Origin: Chamaea fasciata
Taxonomy: Eukaryota > Chordata > Aves > Passeriformes > Sylviidae
Direction of reading: 5' to 3'
DNA length: 64,000 nucleotides
Assembly: GCA_029207755.1 (NCBI GenBank)
Contig: JARCOQ010000002.1
Coordinates: 86,826,087-86,890,086 of the forward strand
Below, in pieces: positions 25,601 through 39,459 of this stretch (position 1 is its first letter; every line of letters starts with the position of its first letter). Below the pieces are notes generated by a model that was not told the origin of the DNA, did not search any database, and saw only the letters and a list, made by a program, of their open reading frames with translations. A program made the translations under genes and the position numbers.

Positions 25601-28307
25601 TGGAACAGTTTAATGTACAAGGTGGCTACGAGAAGGCTCTGGTTCTATCCCCCAAAATGATGTGACTTATACTGTAAACTGGCAGATCCAGTTCGTCTCC
25701 TAGGATCTCTATTTTCATTTTCAGGCTTTTGTTTAACAGCACCATTGGTTACAGTAGGACGTCCTCAGTTTTGTTACCTGTCACAGCTTCCTCTGGGACA
25801 GTATAAATTTGTAGCTGGGCTGAAGGAGTGTCCTATACACACCCACCCACTCACAAGCAAAACCCAGGACAAAGTATTTGTTTCAGATTTCCAAGCTGAT
25901 AAGGATAAAATCACAAATGACCCAGAACTATGAGCCTTAGTAATACCTTTGTAAATAGTTCCAAATCTCCTCAATTCATCCATCCTGAAAGGGAGAAGTG
26001 TGTTCTAATCACATCTATCTTCTTCCCTGTCTGTTTCTGCTCTTTTTCTCATGTGTGTTGATTAAGACTAGGTAAAAATCCAGTGTCCTCAAACCTATTC
26101 ACCCGAATTACTTCAGTAGAAATTCCAATCCCTTTCTTATAGGCTGTAGCTTTTGGAAAATTAAATAAACTATTTTGGTCTAGCTAGAGCCTTGTTCAAG
26201 GCTCAGCCACTGTTATCTTAACTCTGTAATTTTCTGTTTTACAACTTTCTCTGAATATTACAGCAAATGCAGGAAGACTGATGTCATTTACATAAAGTGA
26301 AATAAATTCATGTTATTCAGATGCATGCATGATTTATTTAATATTTATATAAAATAATGCAAATGTTTCGTAGATGTTGCCAATATGTTTACTACAAAGT
26401 TAAAGATTCTTTTCCTGGGAAGATTACTGGTAGAGCTGTGGCTGGCTTAAAAGACATGAACAAAGCTTTGTCTGTAGAAGAGAGTAGAATAGAATAGGTA
26501 GACAGCCAGCCAGACAGCCAGACTGACTAAACTAAGCTATCGAAGGGATATAGATAAAGCAGTATCACTAACAAGTAGTGAAGGCAGAGCTCTAATTTTT
26601 TTAGGTTTTGTATTATTAGACTTAATCAGGTCTAGAAGAAGAAGGCAAGTCATCAGGATTGAAAGGTCTGAATCAGGCAGTAAATCACCAGGACTAACAG
26701 ATATCAGTTACAGACAAGTGATGGCTCATATAAACCTTGAAAGAGGGAGATCTTCTGGTACCCTTTTTGGAATGTGTTCTCCATTGAGGAAGAATAATAT
26801 TTAGGAGGCCTTTCTTAAACTGAGATAGAGACAAGAATAACTACAGTTAACGTTGCTGATGATGCACTATTGTTAGAGACAGAAGAACCCTAAATTTCAT
26901 GTAGTCAGTGGGATCCAGGAGCAAAATGGAAATTTTACTTTCCTGTGAACAGTAAAGAGTTTCTTAATCAGTTACACCCAGGATAACTTATAGTATCTAA
27001 ATAGTTCTACTTGCTATATTGGGATGAATCATGTGAGTGGTGTTACCCACAGGGCATGTCATGAATTATTCCACCAATTCATACACTGACCATTAGGAAT
27101 TAAGTTTCTTTCACAGATTCAAGCACACAGGTTTTAAAATGTAGTTTATGAGTGAACCTTAAAGGAGACAATTTTCTAACTTTAGATTAAAAAAAAAAAA
27201 AGGCAAAAACCCATAGGAAAGCACAGAGGGATAAAAAAAATTTTTCAACAAAGAAGCACAGTTACCCACTGGATTTCCCCTTCCATTCCTTTCTTTACTG
27301 GAAAAAATCTGCAAGTTCTGTGGAGCCCCTGAAGATTGATGATATAACCCCAGAAAAGCTATGACTACACTTGCAGCTCTTTCCTAAGCAAAATGGAGAG
27401 ACCTGCTATGACATACCTTATTTAGTATGGATGAAATGTTCTGGACATTACTTAGACTGATCTAACGTTCATCCAGAGTCACAATGTTGGAGAAGTAGTA
27501 ATCATGAGCATTGGTGCATGGAGAACTCGTTTATCACTACAGAACCACAAAAGAAAGAGCCCATTTGAATCTTATTTTCAAGTGTGCTTTGAAGCGCTAA
27601 GGTTAACAAATCCTTTAGTCACATACTGTACAGCCCTAATCGAAGCTCTTTCTACTTGGTCCTGCAGAATATGTCTTTTTGAATGAACCCCCTACAGAAA
27701 TAAAAGGGACAGTGTAACTCTGAAACTGCACTCCTCTTTGAAACTGCTCTACCTGCTTTTGTGACGAGTTGTCCTACGATAACCACAAATGACACAGATA
27801 ATTTTCTTGGTTGTTCAACATGTGTATTTGATAGGTCTTTCTATATGGACAGTGTCACCCTTTTCCTTGATGGTATATGTCTTTTGCTTAGCGATCACCA
27901 AGAGCAGACTTATTTTGAAAAATAATACAGAAGCACATTGACAGAAACAGCAGGGAAGACATAGACTTACCTGAAATGATTTTCTGTTATTATTCAAACT
28001 AACTTTTACCTCAAACCAAATCCAAACCTCAAAAGATCTGTCAGATTAAATTTTTAAACATTGTTCAATTTAATCTTTTTTATAACCTTTGTTTCATCCA
28101 GAACAAAGATAGTATTGCAAGAACTCTGTAATAAAACTTTAATATTTAAATTCCCTTCTCAGTTCCTTGAGATCAAGAGGCTTGACTAACATCTGAAAAA
28201 TTGGGATTGAAGTCACAGCAAAACTCTTATTCATGCTCCAGACTTCATTCCACTTTTAGCACTAAAATGTTGTTTGACATCACTGATTTATTGAATACCT
28301 TAGAGGG
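22647..28307. other. Non-coding, no recognisable element
   Basis: Frames reach 120 aa (23268-23630, +) without recognisable homology. A small AGACAGCC-type tandem cluster lies near 26499-26525, and A13 at 27189-27201. No CR1 signal was seen. Confidence 0.5.
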
Positions 28308-28343
28308 AAAAAAAAAAAAAAGAAAAAAAAAAGAAGAAAAAAG
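28308..28343 (+). repeat. A-rich tract with G interruptions
   Basis: Poly(A) broken by single G, about 36 bases. Simple sequence. Confidence 0.93.
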
Positions 28344-29429
28344 ACTTAATTTTGCTTTGGTCAAATTTTACATTTATTTATTTGAAATTGCTGGCTGATC
28401 ATGTCAGCTGTCCTTGCCTGGCACTCTGAATATCTCACCATGGTCTTATATCAAATAAAATTTCACTTGATTAGTCGTCCAAAGATACAACACCATGGTC
28501 TCCCTTTCCTTTTCTTTCATTCCTTTCTCCCATCTCACTACTTCCTCTCTTTTTTACTTCTATAGTATTTTTCTTCCTTTTAAAGATATTCTGTCATTAT
28601 TTGATGTTTTTCATGTTATTAACAACTGAAGAAATAGGTGTTTTTGAACTAATTTTATACCTAGTCATCAGATAGGTCAGGTGAAAAGGGCACTGAGTTT
28701 AGTGGTAAACACTCAGGAGTGCGATTCTGGCATGACAACTGTGCATATGTGTTCAGGAGCTTTTGGTCAGACTATTCTTGTGAGTGAGAAAATGTGGTGC
28801 CAACCAAGCTAACAGCCTCTACAGAAACACTCAAGTTGAGAGCTGACTCATGTACAGATTTTGAGATCATGGCTATGTTACCTGGGGAATCAAAAACCCA
28901 CTTCCATTATTGTTTTGCAAATCTCATTCTTCAGAGTTTAATGGAAAATAGGTTGCATGAGCTTTTGCACCCTGAAATGGTGTCATTTTACAAGTGGTAA
29001 TATAATTAATGCTAATTGTGAGTGTTTGGGCTGTGCTAGAAAACATACAAATTTATATAGATGGCAAGTATCATCAAGTACTTTTGGAAACATTTGTTCT
29101 CCCTGGGGTTGTTAACAATTAATTTCTTGGGACACACTTTCAACAAGCACCTTTTAGAACAGCTTTCTTAAAGGAAAAACTGAATCTAAGCTTCAGAACT
29201 GATAAATCCTCTAGAGAAACCAATACTGAAGAGGAACTTTTTGTTTCTAGAAGAGGAAAGGGTGTGTCTAGCTATAGTCTGGACAGGACCATAATGCCAA
29301 CATCTCTAAACAAACAAATGCAAAAATAAACACTTTGTTAATTTTAATTCCACTTCCTTTTTAAGGGACAATATCCTCTGACAAAAAGAGGGTATCACCA
29401 GCCTACATTTCAGGGTTGAACAAACATAT

Positions 29430-29560
29430 TAACACCTAAAGCTGGAAGAGATCATTTAGTCCTCTCTGTTGTGTATTGCACACCATTAAGTTTCACGGAA
29501 CTGTGGCTGTGCCTTCACTGAAGCAAATAGCTCGAGTTTCACTGAAGTTGTGTCTCTAGA
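29430..29560 (-). mobile_element. Old CR1 3' end fragment
   Basis: The segment 'ctggaagagatcatttagtc' (29441-29460) matches the 3'-end block shared by CR1 LINEs in minus-strand orientation. The following CATTAAGTTTCAC phrase (29485-29497) fits an old amniote CR1 tail that I remember from turtles and birds. The 8-bp terminal repeat is not preserved. It is strongly diverged, so subfamily and exact ends are uncertain. Confidence 0.5.
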
Positions 29561-32500
29561 AGAGAACAGGTGATAACAGGATACTCACAGTGTCCAGGGC
29601 CCTGCCATTTCAGATGATAAAATGCATTGTGCTTGTGTATTCCTACCAAAAGTGGGGACAAACCAGTATCTTCACAACTAAATGCTGTTTTCTCCATGCA
29701 AGCTAAACAAAGTGTTCTACATCAAATCAGATTTAGTCTATACAGTTAAAGGTGTCCAAGGAATAATTTAGTTCTCTCTAAAAGAGGCATTTACCAGCAT
29801 TTGTCAGCTCAGCTACATCCTGGCCTTCCTGACCTGTCTGGATTGGCATAAACCATAGTGGAAACTACTAGCTTGCATATAGACGTATATTTAAAATCCT
29901 AAATCCCATAACAATCTGAAGAAAGTGTCCTGGAAATTCCATATCCTGTGCTGCAGAGAGAAATAAACTGAGCTAATACACATTTTTAGAGAAAAACTTT
30001 CCTCACACCAAGTATAGCATTCTAGCAAATGTAAGGATAGGAATATATCTGGTCAATGGACAAGTCGTTCCAAGCATTTGGGGATAAGTATTTGCACCTA
30101 CCAGCAGATTTCATTGTAGAGTGTGTCATAAGATGAAGTCAAATATGTCCTGATGGCAATGCAAAGCTTCCCAGTCTTCTATATAAAAAGGGAATGAGAA
30201 AGAGCTTCACAGGTGTCTGTTGACAGGTGCCAAAGGTGAGAAGAGTGAAAACACAGCCATGGCGTCAGAAAACTCTGGCAGATTTTCATTTGGAAACATT
30301 ATTCAACACAAGCATTTCGAAAGATTTAATTTGAAAGATGCCAGGCAATGGCTGCCGTACTTACATCCACTAAGGCATTCCAGTGTTTACCTTCTCCAGG
30401 AGAATTCCCAGTCTTATTTCAAGGCTGAAGCTAATATCATCTTCTCCATAACACATCTTTTAATATCTCTGTTAATTAGATTGAAAAGCCCCACACCAGC
30501 CCCAATATTGTTTATGCCTTTCTATAAACAGTGTTCAATTCTTTCTTATCAGCCTTTTTGACAAATTGAGTAGGTTGAGCTGCTTGACTTCTCATTGTAA
30601 GAGATATTTTTCAGCTCTTATCTGTCTGAGGGAATCAATGTGGTTTTTTTTTCCTCATACTTGCTATTTTTATTTAATTTTCTTTTTATTATATAATCTT
30701 TTTTTTTTTTTTACTTTTTCTTAATTAAAAATTGCAGTAAGTGTGTGACATTTTCAGGATCTGGATATTGGCAGTTGGTTTTGCTATAATTTTCTCTTTT
30801 TTATTTATTAAATTTACCTGTACATATGATAAAGCATAAGAAATAATGCATGATGAATTGCTGCCATGGCTTTCACATCTGTATTTTCATTGTGTAAGAA
30901 AGCACACATATCCTGTGTGTAAGATTCTGATAAGCTCATCGTGTCACTGTACACTGCTGCAGTCTATGTGTGGAGTCTCCAGTAGTTTTGTGTGAAATAA
31001 AATATAGTTGGTCATTTCTTTCTACTAAAGAATATTCTTCATGTTTATTTTACAGGACTTGAAATCACAAATAAAAGTCAGTGAGTAGACCACAATGTAT
31101 ATTTAAAAATCTACTATGTTTGTGTTTTCAATATCAACAGCCAAGATCCTGGAGTTGTTTTAAATGATTCAAATAAGTAGGAAAGAAATTCAAGCTGAAA
31201 TATTTTTTGTAAATATTTTGTAGACATTTTAAAATATGTATTCCTGTCATAGAAGACACATAATATTTGTGTTTCTCCAAATAAAATATCAAATAGCTCC
31301 CACTCCTATTTTTTTTCATTGTTTCTCAGATATACAAATGGTTGGATGTTTTAGACATTTAGGAAGGTTTAGAGGTGTGTCAATCTCAGAATTTATATAT
31401 TAATTTAATGAAATCAATGAATTTAATCCAAATAGGATAATCTGACTTTTAAAATGTCTAAAATAAATAGGTAGATCTATTTTCAGAAGGTTTTTGGTCA
31501 TGATAAAATATTACTGGCCTAGGTTGGACCATTCTGTAGAGTAACTGAATGGATATTTCCCTGTAATTTCACATGTAGATAGAAAGTATGTAAGGGATAA
31601 CCAAGTAAAAATTAAAGAAAAGCATAGAGGACAATTGAGCAATAATTCAACCATGAATTTATTTACTGACTAAATGATACAAACATCTATTAAAGGAGAA
31701 AGCAAATTCCAGTCACACTCTCACACTTCAAACAAGTAAATGCTCTTCTGTGCAGAGAATAGGCTACTGGCTCAGGACTGGAACTCGGGAAAGCCCCCCT
31801 GTGTAGGACAGGACTAAACGCGACACTATACTGTGCAGTCAGAAAAATAGAATATTGCTGAGCTCATGCAAATAAAATCAAGACTACACATAGCTTCACT
31901 GTGTCAAGCAATAACAAGGGATAGATAAAAAAATAAATTCTGTCTCAACACAACAGAAATTGATTCAAAAACCTGTCTCAGTGCAATAAACATAAGTCTT
32001 GTCTCCAGTTTCACAGTAATTAACTAGTCAAAAGTAAAAAAAAAAAATTATGGCAGAAATTTTTGTAGGTTTTAAAAGAAAAGTTATTCCAGGGTTCGGA
32101 GACTAGTGGCATAATGTGCCATCTGAGGTTGAACATTTGATGGGACCTGGTGAGATCAAGGAACTGGAAAGAAAAAACTAGATTGAATACATAGGAATGA
32201 GCTCCAATTATGAGCTGGACAGTCCTTAAACTTAACACAGCTTAAGCACAGCTGGAGATGGCATTGCTGCTCCTTACTTTAGAAGAAACGCCACCAAGAT
32301 GTCCAGAACCAGAGACACAGGTTCAACCCTGTAGGCCTGACAACATGCTGTGTGCCAGGATGAAGTGTATGGAAGTGTCCCAAAGTGAGAAATTAATTAA
32401 CCAGCATCACACTGCTGCTGGCGTGGGCTTCTGGTCTCAACTTGCTTCTTGTCTGAAAACCTCAACCTGCAGCTGCCTATGTCTGGTTCCTTAATTTCTA

Positions 32501-34095
32501 TCCAAAACAGTCTCCCTATACACAATTATATCCTTTCATTAGGAGTGAGCTGGAAGTTATAAAACCTGAGCCCCTGGAAACTAGTTTCTGGACTGAATAA
32601 ATTCTTGATATGTCTTTCAGGCTATTCTGGCATCTGTAAGTGCCCAAAACCCAAGGGTGTAGTCTTATATTCTGTTTTAGCTAGTGCAATTGCTGCTGAA
32701 AATGGCAGCCCCAACCTTCACAGCCTCCCTTCATTCCCTGAAACCATGGAAAACTAAGTCCAAAATAAGACTGGCTGATCTAGCCATTTTCATTATCACC
32801 ATGTGGAAAATAGAGGAAATGCCTGGCCCAAAGAGAAGAAGATTAGAAAAGTAGAAAAGACCATCTTGGACCAAGTGAGGTCAAATTACATAGAGTGCAA
32901 TTCAGCAGCCTGATTACTTACCTGCTTTCTTTAAAAAGGGAAGAATTATGCAAGCTCTTTTTATCACACATCAAGGATGAAGCCATCTTCAACCCCATAG
33001 TAAGAACTAGCTACTAGCTTAAGTAACAGTGCAGGATTTGTGCTGTCCAAGACAAACAAGGGCCACAAGCAAACACTGGTCTCATTTAATTCTTTTCCCA
33101 TGTATAGTAAGGGAAGCTTCCTATCTAAAGGAATTTCAGAGGGAGAATTTTGAAGTGTTGTCTTCTCACCACTTGAGTTCTTGGTGGTGTCTTAGTGAAA
33201 TTACATGGATCATTAGGGCTTGTCTTGTTGAACCTGGCTTTGCCATAAGGTTGTTGGCTGAAGGGTTACATTTATACTTTGATGTTCAGACCCTTTTGTT
33301 TATGAAATCCATTCCATCATTCATGGGGATTTTTGTGTCAATCTCCATTAGATCTGGAAATAGGTGTCAGGCTAATTCCATGTTGTTTTTTGGGGTAATA
33401 ATATATATCTCAGTATGGTAAATAATAATGTCTCTGTGCCTAAAGGATCTGCAGTGTTTCTGTTGCCCTGTTGCCCTTCATAATCAGAAGGACCAAAGCA
33501 CTCACCAAAAGTTAAGGTTAATTTAAAGAAAAGGTAATCTAACAATGTTTCTAATTGAGATTAATATAAAGAGACTCAAAATAAAACTGAGTTTTATTTA
33601 TTTAGCTGAAAATGATAAATAACAATAATTTTTTTTTCTTTCAGAAAAGCAATTATCTTTGGAACCTGGCTGACATTAGACCACCTGATTACATTAATTT
33701 CATAAAATTCAGGGAATTTACATAGTTGGAAAGTTGCACATTGAACTAAATGTTGTGTAATCTTGAAATGCTAAGTTTTTCAAGCCATGTAGTCACTCTG
33801 TATGGAAGAGTAGGTGATATTTCTGCTCCAGTAACCTTCTCAAGACTCAGAAAATAGACTCGACAGGGGTTAACCTGCAGGATGTCCATAACTTAGCAGA
33901 ATTTCTCTTCATCTGTAGTGATAAAAAATCAGCAGACTTTCCTTCTTTTGACACGTAAGAGAGAGTGTGAAGTCTTCAAAAAATGCGTAAGGACAGAGTG
34001 CTGGAGTGCAATAGATTTTGTCATAATTTTTCCTCCTGTGCTGGATGAATATAGTCCTGAGTGACTGGCTGATATTTTAAGATCCATTTCTTCCA
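29561..34095. other. Non-coding, no recognisable element
   Basis: Frames up to 130 aa (33029-33421, +) are unrecognised. T14 at 30699-30712 and several AT-rich runs are the only simple sequence noted. Confidence 0.5.
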
Positions 34096-34114
34096 TTTTT
34101 TTTTTTTTTTTTTT
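34096..34114. repeat. Poly(T) tract, 19 bases
   Basis: Uninterrupted T. No adjacent retroposon body was recognised. Confidence 0.93.
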
Positions 34115-35427
34115 AATTAGAAGATATTGTAGATAGCCTTCCTTGGTATACAGCCCTTGATTTCTATCTGCTTAGGAACTCTGGATCAGAGAAAAATTTC
34201 CTTTTAATGAAAACTTTAAGGCTACCTCACTTGTAAGAGGCCTAAAATTAATCTCTGTTCTAAAATTGTCTTATAAGCACATTTTAGTTTCTTTTACTTT
34301 GCTAAAGTTTATCTCAGCTTAAAACTTCTGAGATTTCTGTCTAGGTTAAAATGATAGGTGACATGTATATCTGTGTACACGTACAGTCATGGGAAACTTG
34401 CACTGCTTTTGAAGAAACTCTTAATTCTCACCCTTGGTGCTGAATATAGAACTCCAATCCAGAATGCTGTTGAGAACGTGCCTTTCTAAGTAGCCCTCCT
34501 TACCCCAGTTAGTTGTAATCAGGACTATTATGAAGCTTTGCCTATGCTGTTCTATTAGATTATCATTGTATTTACTGCTTGTGATACAGCTGGTTTCCAG
34601 ACTGGAACTCATTTACTACAAATACACTCACAATGTAATTCCTATTCTCCAAATCTTCTTGGTTACCTACTGGCACTGCAAAAAGAATACACTCACTAGC
34701 ATATTCACAAGTTTCCTCCTTCTCTGTATTTTCTATTTGCTTATCTCCAAAGTCTCATAAATGGTTATGAGCCAGAAAACTTACTACAGGTGTGGATTAT
34801 TTGCTACTTAGCACTTTTCACTAGCTTATTAAAAAAAAATTAAAATTAAAGTCTACAAACAAGAACGGAGAAACTATGTCATCTGATGATGATGGCAAGA
34901 CATACATTACAATTTTCTGAAGAAACTGATTTATGAACCAGTATTTTTTCTAGATCAAAGGAGCTCTGTCCAACTATTTTTTGAATACTTATGAGTAACG
35001 AATATATTTGCAGAATTCAGTATTGCCTCTTGAATGATTTGTAAGCAAAATAAAAAAAAACAAACCCTGGCTAAATTCACAATGAATATTATTTGCAGTG
35101 AATAATTCTACCGCTACTAATTATTTAGCACCTGTAGAGGAAAGAGAGAGAAATAGATATGCTAAATGACGTTGCCTCTTTTCTGCCTAACTATCAGATA
35201 TTGATGTAGAGAAGGGCAAAAGTCTATCACACTGCACACTTACTGGCAGATGTGTTATCAGCAAGAGAAGACAACTTAATTTGCCAAAATTTTCCATTTA
35301 TGTGGCTATCTACGCATTCATACAGAAAGACTCATATATTATTTCTATGTATTTCATAAGTCTGTAGCATGTGCGCTTTTTAGCATTGCTTGATGACTCT
35401 GAAAAGCACATGTTGACTGTGGACATG
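34115..35427. other. Non-coding, AT-rich, no recognisable element
   Basis: Only short frames and short A/T runs, with no CR1 or SINE motif. Confidence 0.5.
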
Positions 35428-35485
35428 CCAGACAGACAGACACGCACACATATATATGTATATATTTACATATACACATATAAAC
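35428..35485. repeat. Compound microsatellite: (CAGA)n-(CA)n-(TA)n
   Basis: Three CAGA units, a short CA/CG stretch, then TA with TG and TTTACA interruptions, ending about 35485. The motif change along the array suggests an old compound microsatellite. Confidence 0.85.
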
Positions 35486-37749
35486 CACTTCAATTTTTTC
35501 ACATGTGATTATGTAGATGCAGAATACAAATCCTTGTTTGCTTGGGTCACCATGTTGTATGTATCCAATATGTGTTTCCATGTAGAACTGTTTTGTTTGA
35601 TTTATTTTAACTACTGGGCTTCATTGGACAAGTAGAAGAGAATATGAAAGGCAAAGATCCCAATGATCTTGTGAAAACATAAGTAATGGTTTTAACATTG
35701 CCTGTAGGCAATATTTGTTTCATTACAGGGCAGCACATGCACATATTCTACCTTATACACCTTAGTCTCTTCTGTGATATAATACTGTTTTTGTAAAATG
35801 AGATAAGGTGTCAATGGCTTATTTGAAAATTGCTAACTGTGTTGTGATAGACAATCAGTTGACCACATGCTGTTCCCATTACAGTTGGCATACGTATGGA
35901 TTGTTGCCTGATGTTTCTCAGCATTTTACATTCACACAGAATTCTGCCATGCATTTTCATTAAAGCAGCACCCAAAGAGTAGTTTGTTTTCTTCTCTTTT
36001 ATCGAGAAAAGAATTATTATTTGATCATATTACTCTAAAAAGAGTGTTCTGCCATTGGCACCCTGTTTTAAGAAGTTCCAGAGAGAGATGTTTTATACAG
36101 TGAGACTTGACCACTTACATTGCAAGAAATGCATAATCTACATAGTAAGGAGGAGAGCAGATTTTTGTTTGCTCTGAACAGCCCAGGAATTCATGTGCTG
36201 TGAGTACCTCAGGTAGACTAACATACTGGGCTTTTGTCCCTTTTGTTCTAGGGAGTTGGGAGCTGCAGTACAGTTGTAGGATGCACTAGGACAGGATTTT
36301 CTAAACTAGGTGAGGAGAGGATTCATTTAAATGGCAATGTGTAGCCAAGAAAATATCTTTTTTTTCTAACTGAATCATGAGATTTTGGACTTGGATGTGT
36401 GAAATTGAGCGACTGATTTTAAGGGATGGGGTGGACAATCTGGATGTTATTAGGACTTATCTGAAGAAATATAGAAATAGATTATCAATTTTCAGATAGT
36501 TTTACAGGACTGTATTCCCACAGTTCCAATACCAGCAAAATTAAATCTAATCTGCAGCTGAGAAAACTTATTGTCATGTAACTTTCAGTGTGTTTGCTTT
36601 TTTTCCCTGAGATTTGAATCATGGAGAAGAAAAAAATTGAACCCGGGTCTCTGTGAACATGAGTAATTCTGCACTCTTGTGATGGTTTCTGCCAGTCCTT
36701 CGTAACTTCTGAGTTTCTCTAAATTAAACTGTATGACTGTGATTCCAGAGGGAAGACATAATGCCTGATGATTGCTGAAAAGTAGAGCATGTCAGTCGTG
36801 TCCCTGCTATGTTTTTCAGATAGGAACTCCTAGGAAAATAGTACTGAGGAATGCTCATCCAGTTTGACCCACAGCACAGGAAGTTCTGAAATGTTACATT
36901 TTTGAGGCTAAGGAAATAACAGTCATGATTGCTATGTTTCAGCTCCATTGTGCCAATAACCTGCGTGCATGGAGCAGGTTCCGGCCCTGAACATTTCATT
37001 TTGATTTTTTTTTCCTTATTCCGTTGTCAGTATTTTAATATATGCTGTAGCTGTTTTTTTGTTTCACATCAGAGTTGAACTTTCTCAGATGCAGGATGAG
37101 TTTTGAGAAAGGAAGTTCTTACAGTATTGCTACACTTATTTGAGACCAAAGACAATCTTAGGGCTATTTATCTTTGGGATTTTCTGTAAATGCAGCAACA
37201 ATTAAAATTGTGGAAAAAGACCAAAAAAGATATGCACTTTATTATGCTGAGTGCTTTGCTTACTCCTCCAGGTGACCTAGCATAGACAGGGATAAAGAAG
37301 TGCTTAAAAGAAACCTGGAAATAAAATAGATTTACAAGGACCTGTTCTTTTTCTGTTTTTATTTTCTCAGATAAATCATATCTGTGGACCATCAGGGAAG
37401 CTTTCCCAGTACTTCAGATTTCAAAGCTACAGGTGGTCTGCAAGCATGGCACTTCAAAGAGTGTTTTGTTTAAATGAAACAATATTTTTATAATATGGAT
37501 CCCAGATCTTTGAACTTTTTTTCAGATCAATTCAGCCAACAAAGATTCAATTAGGTGAGATCAGAAGACCCACTTCTATCCTCTATTTTCATCTGTTGTT
37601 CAGCCCTATCTTTTCAAATAGCTTTAATACAAAACCAGGGCAAATCATTTATTTTAATGAGGACCACAGTCACAATGATGGTGGTGGTGACGATGGTCCT
37701 TGTACTAACAGTAATAAAACACATTTACAGCTGGCAGTACTGTTTGCTT
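35486..37749. other. Non-coding, no recognisable element
   Basis: No ORF above 91 aa and no transposon signal. A short GTGGTGGTGACGATGG run at 37681-37696 is simple sequence. Confidence 0.5.
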
Positions 37750-37797
37750 AAAAAAAACCCACCAGAAAAACCCCAAACCAACAAAAACCAAACCCAA
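37750..37797 (+). repeat. A/C-rich tract
   Basis: A runs with CCC and CCCC blocks over 48 bases, including AAAAACCCCAAACC. A member of the recurring A/C tract series. Confidence 0.9.
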
Positions 37798-39028
37798 CTT
37801 GTATAGCCTAAGTAGTATTTTAACTGAATTAGCACATGTTGGCACAAGCTGGGTCTGTATCCGCTACTGAAGCTTATTTAACTGTATGTATCTTGTGGTT
37901 TTGTTGTTTTTTTTCTTTCCTTTAGTGAAAGAAAAACTGATCCTAACAGTTTTAAACTTGTTAATTCAAACCATATGTCATAAAGCCAGTCTCCATATGG
38001 TGCAACACCACCTTATATTTACAGGGTGCTGCTTTTCCAAACATTATTCTAAAAGCTTTATTTGCCCCAAATGTAATAGGTGGTACTGGGCTCCTGAATA
38101 GAGCTTTTAAAATACCTCAAGTGTCTAAATCACACGCTGATATAGCAAAAACACTCTGATTATTAAAAGCTAATTACAGCCTATTTTATTGGCAAAAAGG
38201 TGCTAATCAAGCCCTTGACTGAAAGTGTATGCTTAAGAGAAGAAAAGCATGCTGTCAATCCTCTGTTTCCACACATGGCAACAAAAGATATGCGTAGAAA
38301 AAAAATTCATCACCTAGTAGAGCCACTTCTACAATTTGATCTTACATGGTTGATTGTATAAAACTATGCCAGGTTTAGAGAGGAGAGGTAGCCTCTGCTC
38401 TTTCTGTCCCTAAAAAAGAAAATAAAAGTCTGCATTTCTATAGCAAAATTGTAATGGAAAGACTGAAGAAGGTTAAAGAGACTGTTGAGTTCAACCTTTT
38501 TTTTTTTGCTTCTATCTACCTCTAAAAGAAATTGATGTTGAAATATCATTGAATGTCTATATTCACTATAGAAAAAGCTGAAGAATTGCACAGGGTGCTT
38601 TTTGGGGTCTTTGAGGTCGGTCTATAGCACTTTAGTCTGTTTATTTGATTTCACCCTTCTTTCTTGGGCACTAGAAACTACTTCCCTTCCTACCCACCTA
38701 TCTTAGCACCAACCCACTCTCTACACTGCAAAGCCTTACGGAACGGGCAGGTGGAATAGTGCAGGTGCATTCCTCCTTCAGCTTTTTTGGTGGAACAAGG
38801 TGAACCTTAGGCAAGCTGACCTGATAGACAACCTTAAAACAGAGCCTCAGGCAGATGGCCTGTAATTATTCACACTTAATTGCTTGATGTATGTAGGAAA
38901 GAGCTGCCATGTTGAAACACATGTAATCCAAAACTTGTTCTAGGTTTTTTCTTTGCACCCAGTGACAAAAAAATAATCTGTATTACTGAGTCTGAGGGAT
39001 GGTTTACAATTTCCATTCCTTTCCACCT
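37798..39028. other. Non-coding; AT-rich candidate element at about 38100-38280
   Basis: No gene is recognised. The part 38100-38280 has non-repetitive sequence with several TTAAT/ATTA cores (CTAATTACAG, GCTAATCAAG), as often found in developmental enhancers. This is a texture-based guess only. Confidence 0.35.
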
Positions 39029-39056
39029 TGCTCAGTAGATGCTCAGTAGATGCTCA
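39029..39056. repeat. 11-bp tandem repeat, 2.5 copies
   Basis: The unit TGCTCAGTAGA occurs twice in a row and then TGCTCA. Confidence 0.9.
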
Positions 39057-39436
39057 TTTCAGCCCCTGTATAAGCTGTAAAGTTTTATGTTGGAAAACAT
39101 TGCAGTGTGCACATATATCAGTCAGAAAGGAACCCTGCAGCTAGAGGGAGGATGGTAGATTGAAACCATTATCACTCATCATTTCTCACATGTGTAAGCC
39201 TGCTTCACAGTCAGTCTCTCTTGGCTTGCTCTTCTCTTTGTGTGCTGTATGGTTCCTGGCTCCTGCTAGGAAGGTTCTTGGCTGTGTGATTTTAAGGGGT
39301 ATACAAGTAAATTATTTTCTGAAGAAGGACCCACAAACCACAAACAACCCTTAAACTATTGGCACATGTGAAATCAAATTCTCTCATCATTTATACCACA
39401 GTAACTAAATCTACCATAGTGAATCTAGAATAGCTC

Positions 39437-39459
39437 CAAACCATTCTATGAGTCTATGA
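39437..39459 (+). mobile_element. Possible CR1 3' terminal stub
   Basis: CCAAACCATTCTATG followed by AGTCTATGA matches the last bases of plus-strand CR1, including two imperfect units of its terminal 8-bp repeat ATTCTATG. The GGTCCCTTCCAA block expected just upstream is absent, so this is either a very severely truncated insertion or chance. Confidence 0.45.

Noticed and set aside
26499..26530. AGACAGCC tandem cluster as a CRISPR-like or minisatellite array
   Set aside because: Only two to three short imperfect units and no spacer structure; a eukaryotic simple repeat at most.
33029..33421. 130-aa plus-strand frame
   Set aside because: Not recognised and no coding context; treated as chance.
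35428..35485. CA/TA tract as a possible Z-DNA or promoter feature
   Set aside because: Interrupted compound microsatellite with no promoter motif or gene nearby.
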